Made by a program: the position numbers and the translations under genes
In this document: positions 46,225 to 55,528 of the stretch, piece by piece
Layout of the letters: each line of letters begins with the position of its first letter
Numbering within the stretch: position 1 is the stretch's first letter
Notes under the pieces: model-generated
Seen by the model: the letters and a program-made list of their open reading frames with translations, nothing else
What the model was told of the DNA's origin: nothing
Databases searched by the model: none
Assembly (NCBI GenBank): GCA_034519525.1
Contig: JAXHOJ010000043.1
Coordinates: forward strand, 1 to 64,000
Origin: Gemmobacter sp034519525
GTDB lineage: Bacteria > Pseudomonadota > Alphaproteobacteria > Rhodobacterales > Rhodobacteraceae
Direction of reading: 5' to 3'
DNA length: 64,000 bases

Positions 46225-48263
46225 CAGCGCTGCTCCGTGGTGAGAATGATGTTGCCGTAGCCGTCCACGCGGCCGGTCTGGCCGGGCAGCACAAAGGCCG
46301 TCGAGGTGGGCTCTTCGATGATCGCGGGGCCGTGGAAGGCCACGCCGGTGGGCAGAAGGCTGCGCCGCCAGACCGGGATCTCCTGCCAGCCGCGCGCCGG
46401 ATCGATATAGACGCGGCGGGTCTCGATCCGCGCGGCCTCCAGCGTGCCGCTGACCGGGGCCACCGGGGACAGGGCCTGCCCCGCCTGACCGACCGCCTGC
46501 ACCCGCAGGTTCACAATCTCGATCGGCTGGCCTTCGGGGGCGTGGCCGTAGACGGTCCGATGCGCCTCGGCCAGGGCGGCGGCAAAGGCTTCGGGGGTGC
46601 TCAGCTGCCCTTCGACGCGGATTTCATGGTTCTGACCGGCATAGCGGGCCTCGGCCACGTGCAAAAGCGCGCGCGCGGCCTGCGGGATCTGCTCCTGCTC
46701 CAGCCAGTTGGCGGCCTCTGCCTCCAGCCGCTTCAGCGCGGCATGGATATGCGGCCAGCCTTCAGCGTCGATCCGCGCCAGCTGCGTCGAGACGAAATCC
46801 CGCGTCACATCGGACAGCAGCACCCCGCGGGCGCACATCGTGCCGGGGCTTTCGGGGATGATCACGGTGGTGATCCCGGTCTCTTCGGCCACCAGCGAGG
46901 AATGCAGCGGCCCCGCCCCCCCGAAGGACATCAGCGCAAAGGACTTCAGGTCATGGCCCTTGTCCATCGACACCGCACGGATCGCCCGCGCCATGTTGGC
47001 CACCGCGATGCGGATGATGCCCCAGGCCGTTTCCTCAAGCCCCCGTCCGATGGTGTCGGCCAGAGCGCCCACCACCCGGATTGCGGCGGCCTCGTGCACC
47101 GGCATCGTCCCGTCCAGCAGCGCCACCGGGTTCAGCCGGTGCAGCACGATATTCGCATCGGTGATCGTCGGCTCCACCCCGCCCCGGCCATAGGCCGCCG
47201 GACCGGGAACCGCCGCCGCGCTTTGCGGCCCGACCTTCAGCGCGCCCGCGTCGTCCAGCCATGCGATGGACCCGCCGCCCGCGCCGATTACGCTGACATC
47301 AACCATCGGACAGCGGATTGCATAGCCCGCAACATCGCGGTCCGAGGAATAGGCCGGGCGCCCGCCGCTGATCAGTGCCACATCGGTCGATGTGCCGCCG
47401 ACGTCGTAGGTAATGACATCGGGATAGCCCGCCGCCGTGCCGACGATGGCCGAACCCACCACCCCCGCCGCCGGACCGGACAGACAGGTCCGCACCGGAA
47501 ATGCGCGGGCGGTGTTGGTGGACATCAGCCCGCCGTTGGAATGGATCGTCCACGGATGGCTGCCCAGACCGGCGCTGCGTGCCCGCTCCATGAAGCGGTT
47601 CAGGTAGCTGTCCATCCGCGGCATCAGAAAAGCGTTCATCACCGTGGTCGAGAACCGCTCATATTCCCGGAACTCGGGCAGAACGTCGCTGGACAGGCTG
47701 ATGAAAACGCCGGGCAGGGCCTGCGCCATCAGCTGTGCCGCGCGGCGCTCCTGCGCGGGGTTCCGGTAGCTGTGCAGAAAGCCGATGGCGACAGCCTCGA
47801 CGCCCGCCGACCGGAAGGTTTCGGCCGCGGCCAGCACATCATCCTCGTTCAGGGGTTCGATCTCTTCGCCCTGCGGGCCAAGGCGTCCGCGCGCCTCCAG
47901 CCGGAGCGCGCGCCCGACCAGCGGATCGGGTTTGCGTACCGTCATGTCGAATAGATCGGGCCGGGTCTGGCGGCCGATGTCCAGAACATCGGCAAAGCCC
48001 GCGGTCGTCAGCAGCCCGGTTTTCCCGCCGCGCCGCTCGATCACCATGTTGGTGGCGACCGTTGTGCCATGGCCGAAATGCACCACATCGGCCGGCGAGA
48101 AGCCGCGCTCCGCGAGCCCGCCCAGACCGGTACCAATGGCCTCGGACGGGTCGTGCGGTGTGGAGGAGACCTTGAAATGGGTCATCGCGCCCGTTGTGTC
48201 GTCCAGCACGGTAAAATCAGTGAACGTGCCGCCCACATCGATTCCGACCCTTAGTTTTGCCAT
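46224..48263 (-). CDS. hyuA: Hydantoinase/5-oxoprolinase subunit A (HyuA)
   Basis: 679 residues from the ATG at 48263 (MAKLRVGIDVGGTFTDFTVL), an ASKHA-type nucleotide-binding start; upstream in-frame codons belong to the regulatory region. Other features are HGTTVATNMVIERRGGKTGLLTTAGF, DVGGTSTDVALI, and GAGGGSIAWLDDAG. First gene of the minus-strand operon that goes on to a deglycase, a kinase and an ABC importer. It binds ATP and activates the amide substrate. Confidence 0.92.
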   Translation of the reverse strand: MAKLRVGIDVGGTFTDFTVLDDTTGAMTHFKVSSTPHDPSEAIGTGLGGLAERGFSPADVVHFGHGTTVATNMVIERRGGKTGLLTTAGFADVLDIGRQTRPDLFDMTVRKPDPLVGRALRLEARGRLGPQGEEIEPLNEDDVLAAAETFRSAGVEAVAIGFLHSYRNPAQERRAAQLMAQALPGVFISLSSDVLPEFREYERFSTTVMNAFLMPRMDSYLNRFMERARSAGLGSHPWTIHSNGGLMSTNTARAFPVRTCLSGPAAGVVGSAIVGTAAGYPDVITYDVGGTSTDVALISGGRPAYSSDRDVAGYAIRCPMVDVSVIGAGGGSIAWLDDAGALKVGPQSAAAVPGPAAYGRGGVEPTITDANIVLHRLNPVALLDGTMPVHEAAAIRVVGALADTIGRGLEETAWGIIRIAVANMARAIRAVSMDKGHDLKSFALMSFGGAGPLHSSLVAEETGITTVIIPESPGTMCARGVLLSDVTRDFVSTQLARIDAEGWPHIHAALKRLEAEAANWLEQEQIPQAARALLHVAEARYAGQNHEIRVEGQLSTPEAFAAALAEAHRTVYGHAPEGQPIEIVNLRVQAVGQAGQALSPVAPVSGTLEAARIETRRVYIDPARGWQEIPVWRRSLLPTGVAFHGPAIIEEPTSTAFVLPGQTGRVDGYGNIILTTEQR

Positions 48264-48368
48264 CGTCCTGGCCCTTTTCGTTCCGCCTGCCAGGAAGATG
48301 CCGAGGGGTTGCACATTTGTAAAATTCAATTAAACGCGGTAATCATTCCAAAATGGCATGGCAGAGAT

Positions 48369-49304
48369 ATGCGCAAACTGAAGCTTCGCCACATCGACAC
48401 GCTGACCGCCTTCATGAAAACCGGCTCGGTGACCGAGGCCGCGCAGGTCATGCACACGACCCAGCCAAACGCCTCCAAATCCCTGAAACAGCTGGAGGAT
48501 TTTGCGGGCATCCCGTTGTTCCAGCGGATTTCCGGACGGCTGCGCCCCACGCCGGAGGCGGAGATTCTATATGAACACGCCCGCCGCCTGATCGATGAGC
48601 TGAGCCGCTTCGAGACCCTGTCCTCGGACCTGACGCAGATGAAGACCGGGCAGGTCAACATCGGCACGCTCGCCGCGTTTTCGACCGCGGTTCTGCCCAT
48701 GGCGATCGAAGCGTTCAGTCGCAGCTACCCCAATGTGGAGGTCCGCGTGGACCTGCTGGACGGCGACAAGATCCACAACTCGGTCAGCCGCAGCACCTAT
48801 GACTTCGGGCTGGTGCACCACCCCGAACATGAGCCGGACCTGATGGCGCAGCCGCTGGCCAGTTCCGAGATGGTCTGCCTGATGGCGCCCGATCACCCGA
48901 TGGCCGAATTTACCGTGGTCATGGCCGCCGATCTGCGCGGCAAGCCGCTGATCACCTATCCGCGCAGCCTGCCTTTTGGCTCGGCAATCTTTCAGACGCT
49001 ATCGGATGCCGGAGTGCGGCCGTCGGGGATGTTCGTGTCCAACCAGAGCCAGATGATCCGGCGGCTTGTCGAACGCGGTCTTGGTCTTGCGCTGGTAGAC
49101 CGCTTTTCGGTCTGGGACGCGCATGAGACGGACCGCATCGCCGTGCGTACCTTTGAGCCGACGATCCCGGTGTCCATCGGGATGATTTTGCCCAAGCGGC
49201 GCCCGCTGTCGATTGTGGCGCACCACTTCATCGCCACACTGCGGCGAACACTGGAAATGCCGCCCGGGCCGCCCAGCTCTGAGGGAGCAAAGCCGCAGCC
49301 CTGA
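48369..49304 (+). CDS. LysR-family transcriptional regulator
   Basis: 311 residues from the ATG at 48369 (MRKLKLRHIDTLTAFMKTGS). The N-terminal winged HTH includes SVTEAAQVMHTTQPNASKSLKQLEDFAGIPLFQRISGR; the effector domain follows with TGQVNIGTLAAFSTAVLPMAIEAF. It is divergent from hyuA across about 105 AT-rich bases (48264-48368), where LysR sites and both promoters should lie. It probably activates the operon in response to a pathway substrate. Confidence 0.9.
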   Translation: MRKLKLRHIDTLTAFMKTGSVTEAAQVMHTTQPNASKSLKQLEDFAGIPLFQRISGRLRPTPEAEILYEHARRLIDELSRFETLSSDLTQMKTGQVNIGTLAAFSTAVLPMAIEAFSRSYPNVEVRVDLLDGDKIHNSVSRSTYDFGLVHHPEHEPDLMAQPLASSEMVCLMAPDHPMAEFTVVMAADLRGKPLITYPRSLPFGSAIFQTLSDAGVRPSGMFVSNQSQMIRRLVERGLGLALVDRFSVWDAHETDRIAVRTFEPTIPVSIGMILPKRRPLSIVAHHFIATLRRTLEMPPGPPSSEGAKPQP

Positions 49305-49493
49305 CGCGGCCGCTGCGCCTTAGGTACTGATTTTGTCAGCCCTGCCTCCAGCAGATGCCTGCAAGCGCGTCTTCGGCTGATCCTGCCTCGCTGTTCTTGA
49401 GGCGCGGTTCCAGCCAGTCTGACACGATCCACGAGGGGAGGATGCCGTAAAAGAGGCTGCCGACCCGGTCAGCTCGCGCGGGGATCGTGGCCT

Positions 49494-50522
49494 TTATTCC
49501 AGGCGCAGGCCGTTCGCATCGAAGCGGTGGACGGCCTCTGGATCGATGCCCAACGCGATCTGCTGCCCGCGCGCCAGCGACAGGTCGCTTGGCAGTTTGG
49601 CGATCACCCGCTTGCCGTCGGCGGTTTCCAGATGAACCAGCGTCACCTCGCCAAGCTGTTCCACCAGAATGGCCGTGCCCTGCAGCACCGCCGGATGCTG
49701 CGCATCGGGCAGCACAAGGTGTTCGGGGCGCAGACCCAGATGCAGCGGCCCGGCGGGTGCGATGACCGGGCGGCCGTGGACGATATCCCCCGCCAGAATG
49801 TTCATCGCAGGAGAGCCGATGAACTGCGCCACGAACAGATTGGCCGGGCGGTGATACAGATCCATCGGCGTGCCAACCTGCTCGATCCGGCCCGCGTTCA
49901 TCACCACGATCCGGTCGGCCAGCGTCATCGCCTCCACCTGATCATGGGTGACATAGATCATCGTGGCCTGCGGCAGCCGTTCATGCAGGCCCGCAATCTC
50001 GACCCGGGTGGCCACGCGCAGGGCGGCATCAAGGTTCGACAGCGGTTCGTCGAACAGAAAGATCCGCGGCTCACGCGTGATGGCGCGGCCGATGGCGACG
50101 CGCTGGCGCTGCCCGCCTGACAGCGCCTTGGGCAACCGTTCCAGATATGGCTCCAGCTGCAGCATCTGCGCGGCCTTGTCCACGCGGCGCGCGATTTCAT
50201 CCTTAGGCAGGCCCGCCATCTTCAGCCCGAAGGCCATGTTCTTGCGCACCGTCATATGCGGGTAAAGCGCGTAGCTCTGGAACACCATGGCGATGCCGCG
50301 TTTCGCGGCGGGCACCTGATTGACCAGCGCGCCCTCCATCTCCATCCGGCCGCCGCTGATCTCCTCCAGCCCGGCGATCATGCGCAGCAGCGTGGACTTG
50401 CCGCAGCCCGAAGGGCCGACGAAGACGACCAGCTCGCCTCTGTCGACTTCAAGGTTGATTCCTTTCAGCACCTCCAGATTGCCAAAGGACTTTCGGATAT
50501 CGGACAGGACAAGCTTGGCCAT
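49494..50522 (-). CDS. frlP: Carbohydrate ABC transporter ATPase, UgpC/MsmX type (FrlP-like)
   Basis: 342 residues. Walker A GPSGCGKST (near 36), LSGGQRQRVAIGRAI and Walker B FLFDEPLSNLDA are intact, and the C-terminal OB-fold regulatory region (LGLRPEHLVLP, GEVTLVHLE) is present. Last gene of the leftward frl-type operon, 22 bases after the kinase. In Bacillus subtilis the frl region also carries an ATPase of this kind (FrlP); the symbol is by position and family. Confidence 0.85.
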   Translation of the reverse strand: MAKLVLSDIRKSFGNLEVLKGINLEVDRGELVVFVGPSGCGKSTLLRMIAGLEEISGGRMEMEGALVNQVPAAKRGIAMVFQSYALYPHMTVRKNMAFGLKMAGLPKDEIARRVDKAAQMLQLEPYLERLPKALSGGQRQRVAIGRAITREPRIFLFDEPLSNLDAALRVATRVEIAGLHERLPQATMIYVTHDQVEAMTLADRIVVMNAGRIEQVGTPMDLYHRPANLFVAQFIGSPAMNILAGDIVHGRPVIAPAGPLHLGLRPEHLVLPDAQHPAVLQGTAILVEQLGEVTLVHLETADGKRVIAKLPSDLSLARGQQIALGIDPEAVHRFDANGLRLE

Positions 50523-50544
50523 TGGAGTTCCCTAAAGGTTCTGA

Positions 50545-51378
50545 TTATTGGTTCGGATGCGGGTATCCGAAGGCGCCCGGCCATTCGCAGGCCCGCGCCG
50601 CCGAGGCAGCGGCAAAGGGCAGCGCGGCCAGCGGATCGGTGCCGCGGATGGTGGCGGACAGCCAGCCCGCAATGAAGGCATCGCCCGCCCCCATGGTATC
50701 CACCACCCGCGCCGGAACGATGCCCTGCCGCACCACCTGTACGCCGCCGCTGAACAGCGCGCCGCGCTCGCCCTGCGTGATGCAGACCTGCGGCGTGCCG
50801 AAGCCATGGACCTGCGCGATCAGCGCCCGCGCCGCGTCTTCGTCCAGGTCCGAGCCGGAGAGAAAGGCTGTGGTCACATGCGGGCAGACGGCGGCAAGAT
50901 AGCCCTCGTCCCGGCCGGTGGAAAAGTCGAAGGACAGCGCCCGCGCGGTGGCGGCGATCCGCGGCAGCTCATGCTCCAGATAACTGAAGCACGAGGAATG
51001 CACATGGCCAAGCCGTGCGATCCGCGCCAGATCGTCTTCATCCAGCCGCAGGGTCAGCCGCTTGCGCAGCCCGCCCTTGTTCGACCCGACAAAGATCCGA
51101 TCGCCGTCCTGCAGCGTGACCCTGGCCTTGCCGGTTTCGCCTTTGGCCACGCGCAGCCCGGCATCCGACAGCCCTTCGGCCAGGATAGAGGCATGGACAT
51201 GCGCGCCTTCGGCATCTTCGCCGATAATGCCGATATAGGCCGTCTCTGCCAGACCGAAGCGGCGGGCCAGAACGGCGACATTCAGCGCATTGCCGCCGGG
51301 GTAGAAGACCCCCTGATCAAGATAATGGTCCACGACATTGTCTCCGATCCCGACAAGGCCCAGTTCCGTGGTGCTCAT
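50545..51378 (-). CDS. frlD: Fructosamine 6-kinase, PfkB family (FrlD-like)
   Basis: 277 residues: GLVGIGDNVVDHYLDQGVFYPGGNALNVAVLARRFG at the N-terminus and DTMGAGDAFIAGWLS near residue 230, both PfkB signatures, in the FrlD form. The gene order deglycase-binding protein-permease-permease-kinase-ATPase equals the frlBONMD arrangement of Bacillus. It should phosphorylate C6 of the imported fructosyl amino acid. Confidence 0.85.
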   Translation of the reverse strand: MSTTELGLVGIGDNVVDHYLDQGVFYPGGNALNVAVLARRFGLAETAYIGIIGEDAEGAHVHASILAEGLSDAGLRVAKGETGKARVTLQDGDRIFVGSNKGGLRKRLTLRLDEDDLARIARLGHVHSSCFSYLEHELPRIAATARALSFDFSTGRDEGYLAAVCPHVTTAFLSGSDLDEDAARALIAQVHGFGTPQVCITQGERGALFSGGVQVVRQGIVPARVVDTMGAGDAFIAGWLSATIRGTDPLAALPFAAASAARACEWPGAFGYPHPNQ

Positions 51379-51396
51379 TCCCGTCTCCGCTGTAGA

Positions 51397-52239
51397 TCAG
51401 CCCTTCACCGCGCCTGCGGCAAAGCCTGACATGAAGTATCGTTGTGCAATGATGAACAGGATCACGATCGGCGCGGCAGCGATAACCAGACCGGCGACCA
51501 GAACGCCCCAGTCTGTCATCAGCGCATCGCGGAAGTTCATCAACCCGGCGGGGATGGTCTTCAGTCGGTCGCTGTCGATGAAGATGATGGCAAACAGGAA
51601 CTCGTTCCATGCGTGATAGGCCGTCAGCACCGAGGCGGTCAGCAGGATTGACCGGCTCATCGGCAGATAGACATGCCAGAGGGTCTGGAACGACGAACAG
51701 CCGTCGATATGCGCGCTGTCGTCCAGATCACGCGGCACGGTCAGAAACACGGCGCGGATCAGCAGAATGGTGATCGGCAGGCGATAGGCAGTGTAGGTCA
51801 GGATCAGCGCCCAATGTGTGTCATGCAGGTGCAGCGTCTGCATCATCTTGTAGAGCGGCACGAGCGCAACCTGCGGCGCCACCAGCATGCCTCCGATGCA
51901 GGCCATCAACACCAGCCCGGCCGCGCGCCCGGCGCCGCCCGCCTCGGCCCGCGTCATGCCGAAGGCCGCCAGCGCCGACAGCGCAAGGGTCAGCAGGATG
52001 GTCACCCCGGTGACGATGACCGAGTTGAGGAAATAGGCTGAAATGCCCCCCTGCCACGCCTTCACATAGTTTTCGGCCACCCAGACCGTGGGCAGCGTCC
52101 ACGACGCCTGAAATATCTGCTGCGTGGTCTTGAAGGAATTGGTGATCATCCAGAACAGCGGATAGATCACGATGACCGCATGCAGCAGCAGAACGGCAAT
52201 CACGATCAGGCGGCCGGGATGGCGGGCGAGTGAGGTCAT
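51397..52239 (-). CDS. frlM: Carbohydrate ABC transporter permease, MalG-like (FrlM-like)
   Basis: 280 residues with six membrane helices. The coupling motif DSAHIDGCSSFQTLWHVYLPMSRSIL is the EAA loop of CUT1 permeases, and PLFWMITNSFKT near residue 30 is typical of MalG-type partners. It overlaps nothing but lies 1 base from its partner permease, and forms the importer channel with it. Confidence 0.88.
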   Translation of the reverse strand: MTSLARHPGRLIVIAVLLLHAVIVIYPLFWMITNSFKTTQQIFQASWTLPTVWVAENYVKAWQGGISAYFLNSVIVTGVTILLTLALSALAAFGMTRAEAGGAGRAAGLVLMACIGGMLVAPQVALVPLYKMMQTLHLHDTHWALILTYTAYRLPITILLIRAVFLTVPRDLDDSAHIDGCSSFQTLWHVYLPMSRSILLTASVLTAYHAWNEFLFAIIFIDSDRLKTIPAGLMNFRDALMTDWGVLVAGLVIAAAPIVILFIIAQRYFMSGFAAGAVKG

Positions 52240-52240
52240 C

Positions 52241-53113
52241 TTATTTGGCCTTTCCGAAAACGCGCAGCTGCAGCAGCGAGACCAGCATGGTTGCCACGAA
52301 GATCAGCGCGGCAATCGCGGCGGCATAGCCCATCTCGTCGCGGAAGAAGGCAGAGCGGTACATGTAGGTTGCCAGCGTGGCAGAGGAATCGCCCGGCCCA
52401 CCGCCCGTCATGATGTAGGGTTCGGAAAAAACGGTGATCGAGCCGGTGACGGTGACCACGGTGGCCACGATCAGCATTTCGCGCACCTGCGGCACGGTGA
52501 TGTGGAAGAACTGCGCCACCGCCCCGGCACCGTCCAGCTCGGCCGCCTCATACAGATCGCGCGGGATGGCCTGAATGGCGACGATGAACAGCATCATCAC
52601 ATAGCCCACGCTCTGCCATTGCGAGACGGCGATGACGGCATAGATCGCGGTTGCGCTTTCTCCCAGCCAGGCCCGGCCCCAGTGGCCAAGGCCCACGGAC
52701 TGCAGTGCAAGATTCAGGATGCCGCTGAACGGGTCATAGAAGAAGGTGAAGATGAAGGCGATGACGGTGATGGACATTACCACCGGCACAAAGAACAGCG
52801 TGCGGAAGAATTTCGCCCAGAACCCCAGAAACGCCTGGCTGAGCATGGCGGCCAGCACAAGGCCAAGCCCCACCTGAAACAGCACCGACAGCAGGGCATA
52901 AAGCCCGACATTCACGAAGGCGGTCAGGATCACCGGATCGGTGAACAGCCGCTGATAGTTCGACAGCCCGGCCGGCTGCATCACCGGATCAAAGGCCGAG
53001 AAGCTGTAGAAGCTGAACCAGATGTTCGCGACCAGCGGGTAGAACACGAAAACAGACGTCACGATCAGAAACGGCGCTGTGTAAAGCAGAAGGTGAGTTA
53101 TCCTCGCGGGCAT
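52241..53113 (-). CDS. frlN: Carbohydrate ABC transporter permease, MalF-like (FrlN-like)
   Basis: 290 residues from the ATG at 53113, which has AAGGA upstream; the extended in-frame start at 53221 gives a non-permease leader and is rejected. Six helices; PFLIVTSVFVFYPLVANIWFSFYSF at the N-terminus and the EAA loop EAAELDGAGAVAQFFHITVPQVREM are CUT1 marks. Confidence 0.88.
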   Translation of the reverse strand: MPARITHLLLYTAPFLIVTSVFVFYPLVANIWFSFYSFSAFDPVMQPAGLSNYQRLFTDPVILTAFVNVGLYALLSVLFQVGLGLVLAAMLSQAFLGFWAKFFRTLFFVPVVMSITVIAFIFTFFYDPFSGILNLALQSVGLGHWGRAWLGESATAIYAVIAVSQWQSVGYVMMLFIVAIQAIPRDLYEAAELDGAGAVAQFFHITVPQVREMLIVATVVTVTGSITVFSEPYIMTGGGPGDSSATLATYMYRSAFFRDEMGYAAAIAALIFVATMLVSLLQLRVFGKAK

Positions 53114-53225
53114 CGCACTGTCCTTGAAGGTCTTCGGGGGATCGGGAACGGGGGCAGCCAGTCGGCCGCCACCCATGGAGGCTGTCCCCCGGCGGGGAGC
53201 ACGCCGGGGGATCATCCGCAAGGGG

Positions 53226-54479
53226 TTACAGCCCTTCGCGCACCCGCTTTGCCGCCGCCTGCACGTCTGCCATCACCTCGGCCGGCGTCTTCTGGCCGTC
53301 CAGCAGAAGTTGCACGCCCTTCATGTAGGCGTCGGCCACGGTCGCATCCAGCGCTGTGTCGAGCCAGATGTAGGGGTCGCCGGCGTTCATGATCTGGTCA
53401 AAGGCAACGATCTGCTGCGGCGTGGCCGACTGGTCGGTGATCGCACCCTTGATCGGGCTGATGATCCCGGTTTCCGAGGTCAGCCGCGCGCCCATCTCCG
53501 GCGATAGCAGGAACTGCAGGAACTTCACCGCCTCTGCCTTGTGGGGCGAGCCTTCGGCAATCATCCAGCCCTGCGGCGCACCCTGCAGGGTATCGGCCTG
53601 GCCCTCGCCGCCTTCAACCGGCGGGAAGATGAAGAAGCCATAGTCGAAGGCGGCCTCTTTCAGATAGCCCATCTCGGCATATTGCAGGTAGGACATCGCC
53701 CCGCGGCCCGCGACAAAGCTGTTGCGCTCGGTCTCGTGGTCGATCCCGTTGGGCGAGGGGTTCATGCAGGTCGAAAGTTCCTGGAACTTCTCCAGCGCGG
53801 TCACATAGCCGGGGTGGGAAAATTCGCCGGTGGTGCGGTCATAATCGGCGGCCAGCACTTCGGACGGAACGATCCGTTCGTTGAACGTGCCGATGTAGTG
53901 GCTGATCGCCCAGGGCGCCTTGGACCCGAACAGCAGCGGCAGCTGCCCGGCCTCTTTCAGCTTGGCGCAGACGGCCATCAGCTCGCCGAAGGTCTTCGGC
54001 TCTTCGGTGATCCCGGCCTGCGCCCAGATTTCCTTGTTGTAGAAGACGGCCTTGCCGTCCATCTGCCACGGCAGGCCATAGACCTTGCCGTCCATGGTGA
54101 AGGGTTCAACCTGAGCGGCGATGATGTTGGCGGCCCAGTCCGGGTTCGCCTCCAGCTCCGGGGTCAGGTCCATCGACCGTCCGGCGCGGGCGATGTTGAA
54201 GGCCCATTCGCCCGACCACGAAAAGAATATGTCAGGCTGGTTGGACGAGCCGAGGACGACGCGGATCTTGTCCTTGTAGGAATCGTTCAGCACCTGATCG
54301 GTGACGATGGTGATGCCAGGGTTCGCCGCTTCGAAATCGGCAATGACGCTGTCGATATAGGGTTTGAACGGCGCGTTGGGCCAACGGTGGAACAGCTTCA
54401 GCTCAACATCGGCCAGCACGGGCCCGGCGCTCAGCAAGGCAAGGGTAAGGGCCGAAACGGTGCGTATGATTGTTTTCAT
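53226..54479 (-). CDS. frlO: Carbohydrate ABC transporter substrate-binding protein (FrlO-like)
   Basis: 417 residues from the ATG at 54479, preceded by a strong GGAGGAG. Signal peptide MKTIIRTVSALTLALLSAGPVLA. The mature part is a type 1 extracellular binding protein: KLFHRWPNAPFKPYIDSVIADFEAANPGITI, PDIFFSWSGEWAFNIARAGR, and YGLPWQMDGKAVFYNKEIWAQAG. A stable hairpin sits upstream, between it and frlB. It should bind fructosyl amino acids in the periplasm. Confidence 0.88.
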   Translation of the reverse strand: MKTIIRTVSALTLALLSAGPVLADVELKLFHRWPNAPFKPYIDSVIADFEAANPGITIVTDQVLNDSYKDKIRVVLGSSNQPDIFFSWSGEWAFNIARAGRSMDLTPELEANPDWAANIIAAQVEPFTMDGKVYGLPWQMDGKAVFYNKEIWAQAGITEEPKTFGELMAVCAKLKEAGQLPLLFGSKAPWAISHYIGTFNERIVPSEVLAADYDRTTGEFSHPGYVTALEKFQELSTCMNPSPNGIDHETERNSFVAGRGAMSYLQYAEMGYLKEAAFDYGFFIFPPVEGGEGQADTLQGAPQGWMIAEGSPHKAEAVKFLQFLLSPEMGARLTSETGIISPIKGAITDQSATPQQIVAFDQIMNAGDPYIWLDTALDATVADAYMKGVQLLLDGQKTPAEVMADVQAAAKRVREGL

Positions 54480-54501
54480 TATTTCTCCTCCTGTTGGGTG
54501 G

Positions 54502-54524
54502 CCGGAGGGGTTTGCCCCCTCCGG
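54502..54524 (-). other. Intercistronic hairpin between frlB and frlO
   Basis: CCGGAGGGG (54502-54510) and CCCCTCCGG (54516-54524) form a perfect 9-bp stem with a 5-base loop. The binding-protein gene begins 22 bases further on with its own strong ribosome site. Likely a processing or stability element that allows more FrlO than FrlB. Confidence 0.5.
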
Positions 54525-54534
54525 CGGGGCAAAC

Positions 54535-55518
54535 TCAGTAGTCCATCTTCCACATGTAGCGGCGGACCGAAAGCGGGTGACCCTTGGCATCGGCCAGCTT
54601 GTCGGCATAGGCGCGCAGCACCGACGAGAAGACGAGGGGCTGCAGATACTCGGCCACCGAGGCGGGCAGGCCGGTAACGCCCAGATCCTGTGCGTCCAGC
54701 ACCGTCATGCGCTGCGAGTATTTGCGGGCAAAGGCCAGCGCCCGCTCATCCACCCCGCGTGAGGCGCCGACGCCGATCAGCTGCACGAAGGGCAGATCGA
54801 AATCGGTGACTTCGAACGGGCCGTGGAAATATTCCCCGGCGTGTATGCAGGCAGAATGGATCCACTGCATCTCTTGATAGATGCAGATGGCATAGGAATA
54901 GGCCGGGCCATAGTTCGCGCCCGAGGCCATGGTGTAGATCACCGGCTCACGCTTGTGCGCTTCGGCATAGGTGGCAATGGCCTTCTGCTGGCCGGCAATG
55001 GCCGCATCGACGATGCCGCCGATCTTGGCCAGACCGGCATCGACATCGGCGGCCAGTGTGTTGCCTTCGCGCGCGGCAAGGATGCCGAAGACCAGCCGCG
55101 CCAGAACGGCGGGCGAATGCTCGGCGCTCATCGACATGGGCGCATGGACATAGTTCACGGTGAATTCCGAGGCGACATCCAGCGGGCTACCCGGCACATG
55201 CGTCAGCGAAATGGTCAGTGCGCCTGCGGCGCGGGCGATCTCGGCGGCCTCAACCGTTTCCGGCGTGGTCCCGGAATGCGAGCACAGGATGACGACCGAA
55301 GACTGCCCCAGCCGTTTCGGCGCACGGGCCTTGAACTCGGCCGCGTTCAGCGCCTGGCCCGAGATCGTGGCCGACTCCCGCTCCACCGCATATTGGTTCG
55401 GCAGCATCAACGCATAGGAACCGCCACAGGCCACGAAGAACAGATCCGTCACGCTGTCACGCGCCTTTACGGCCTTCAGGGCATTCTGGATCTGGGTGTT
55501 GATGGTCTCGGGCTGCAT
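54535..55518 (-). CDS. frlB: Fructosamine-6-phosphate deglycase, SIS domain (FrlB-like)
   Basis: 327 residues; ATG at 55518 with GGAG 7 bases upstream. Two SIS domains: LFFVACGGSYALMLPNQYAVE and VVILCSHSGTTPETVEAAEIARA in the first, and HSACIHAGEYFHGPFEVTDFD near residue 228 in the second with the probable catalytic Glu and His. The end HPLSVRRYMWKMDY is shared with the second deglycase at 43534. First gene of the operon, directly behind a palindromic operator. Product: glucose 6-phosphate plus the free amino acid. Confidence 0.85.
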   Translation of the reverse strand: MQPETINTQIQNALKAVKARDSVTDLFFVACGGSYALMLPNQYAVERESATISGQALNAAEFKARAPKRLGQSSVVILCSHSGTTPETVEAAEIARAAGALTISLTHVPGSPLDVASEFTVNYVHAPMSMSAEHSPAVLARLVFGILAAREGNTLAADVDAGLAKIGGIVDAAIAGQQKAIATYAEAHKREPVIYTMASGANYGPAYSYAICIYQEMQWIHSACIHAGEYFHGPFEVTDFDLPFVQLIGVGASRGVDERALAFARKYSQRMTVLDAQDLGVTGLPASVAEYLQPLVFSSVLRAYADKLADAKGHPLSVRRYMWKMDY

Positions 55519-55528
55519 CTCATCTCCG

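Noticed and set aside
44563..47954. Long plus-strand frames opposite hyuA, hyuB and the deglycase
   Set aside because: The minus-strand genes carry full family signatures; the plus-strand frames have none.
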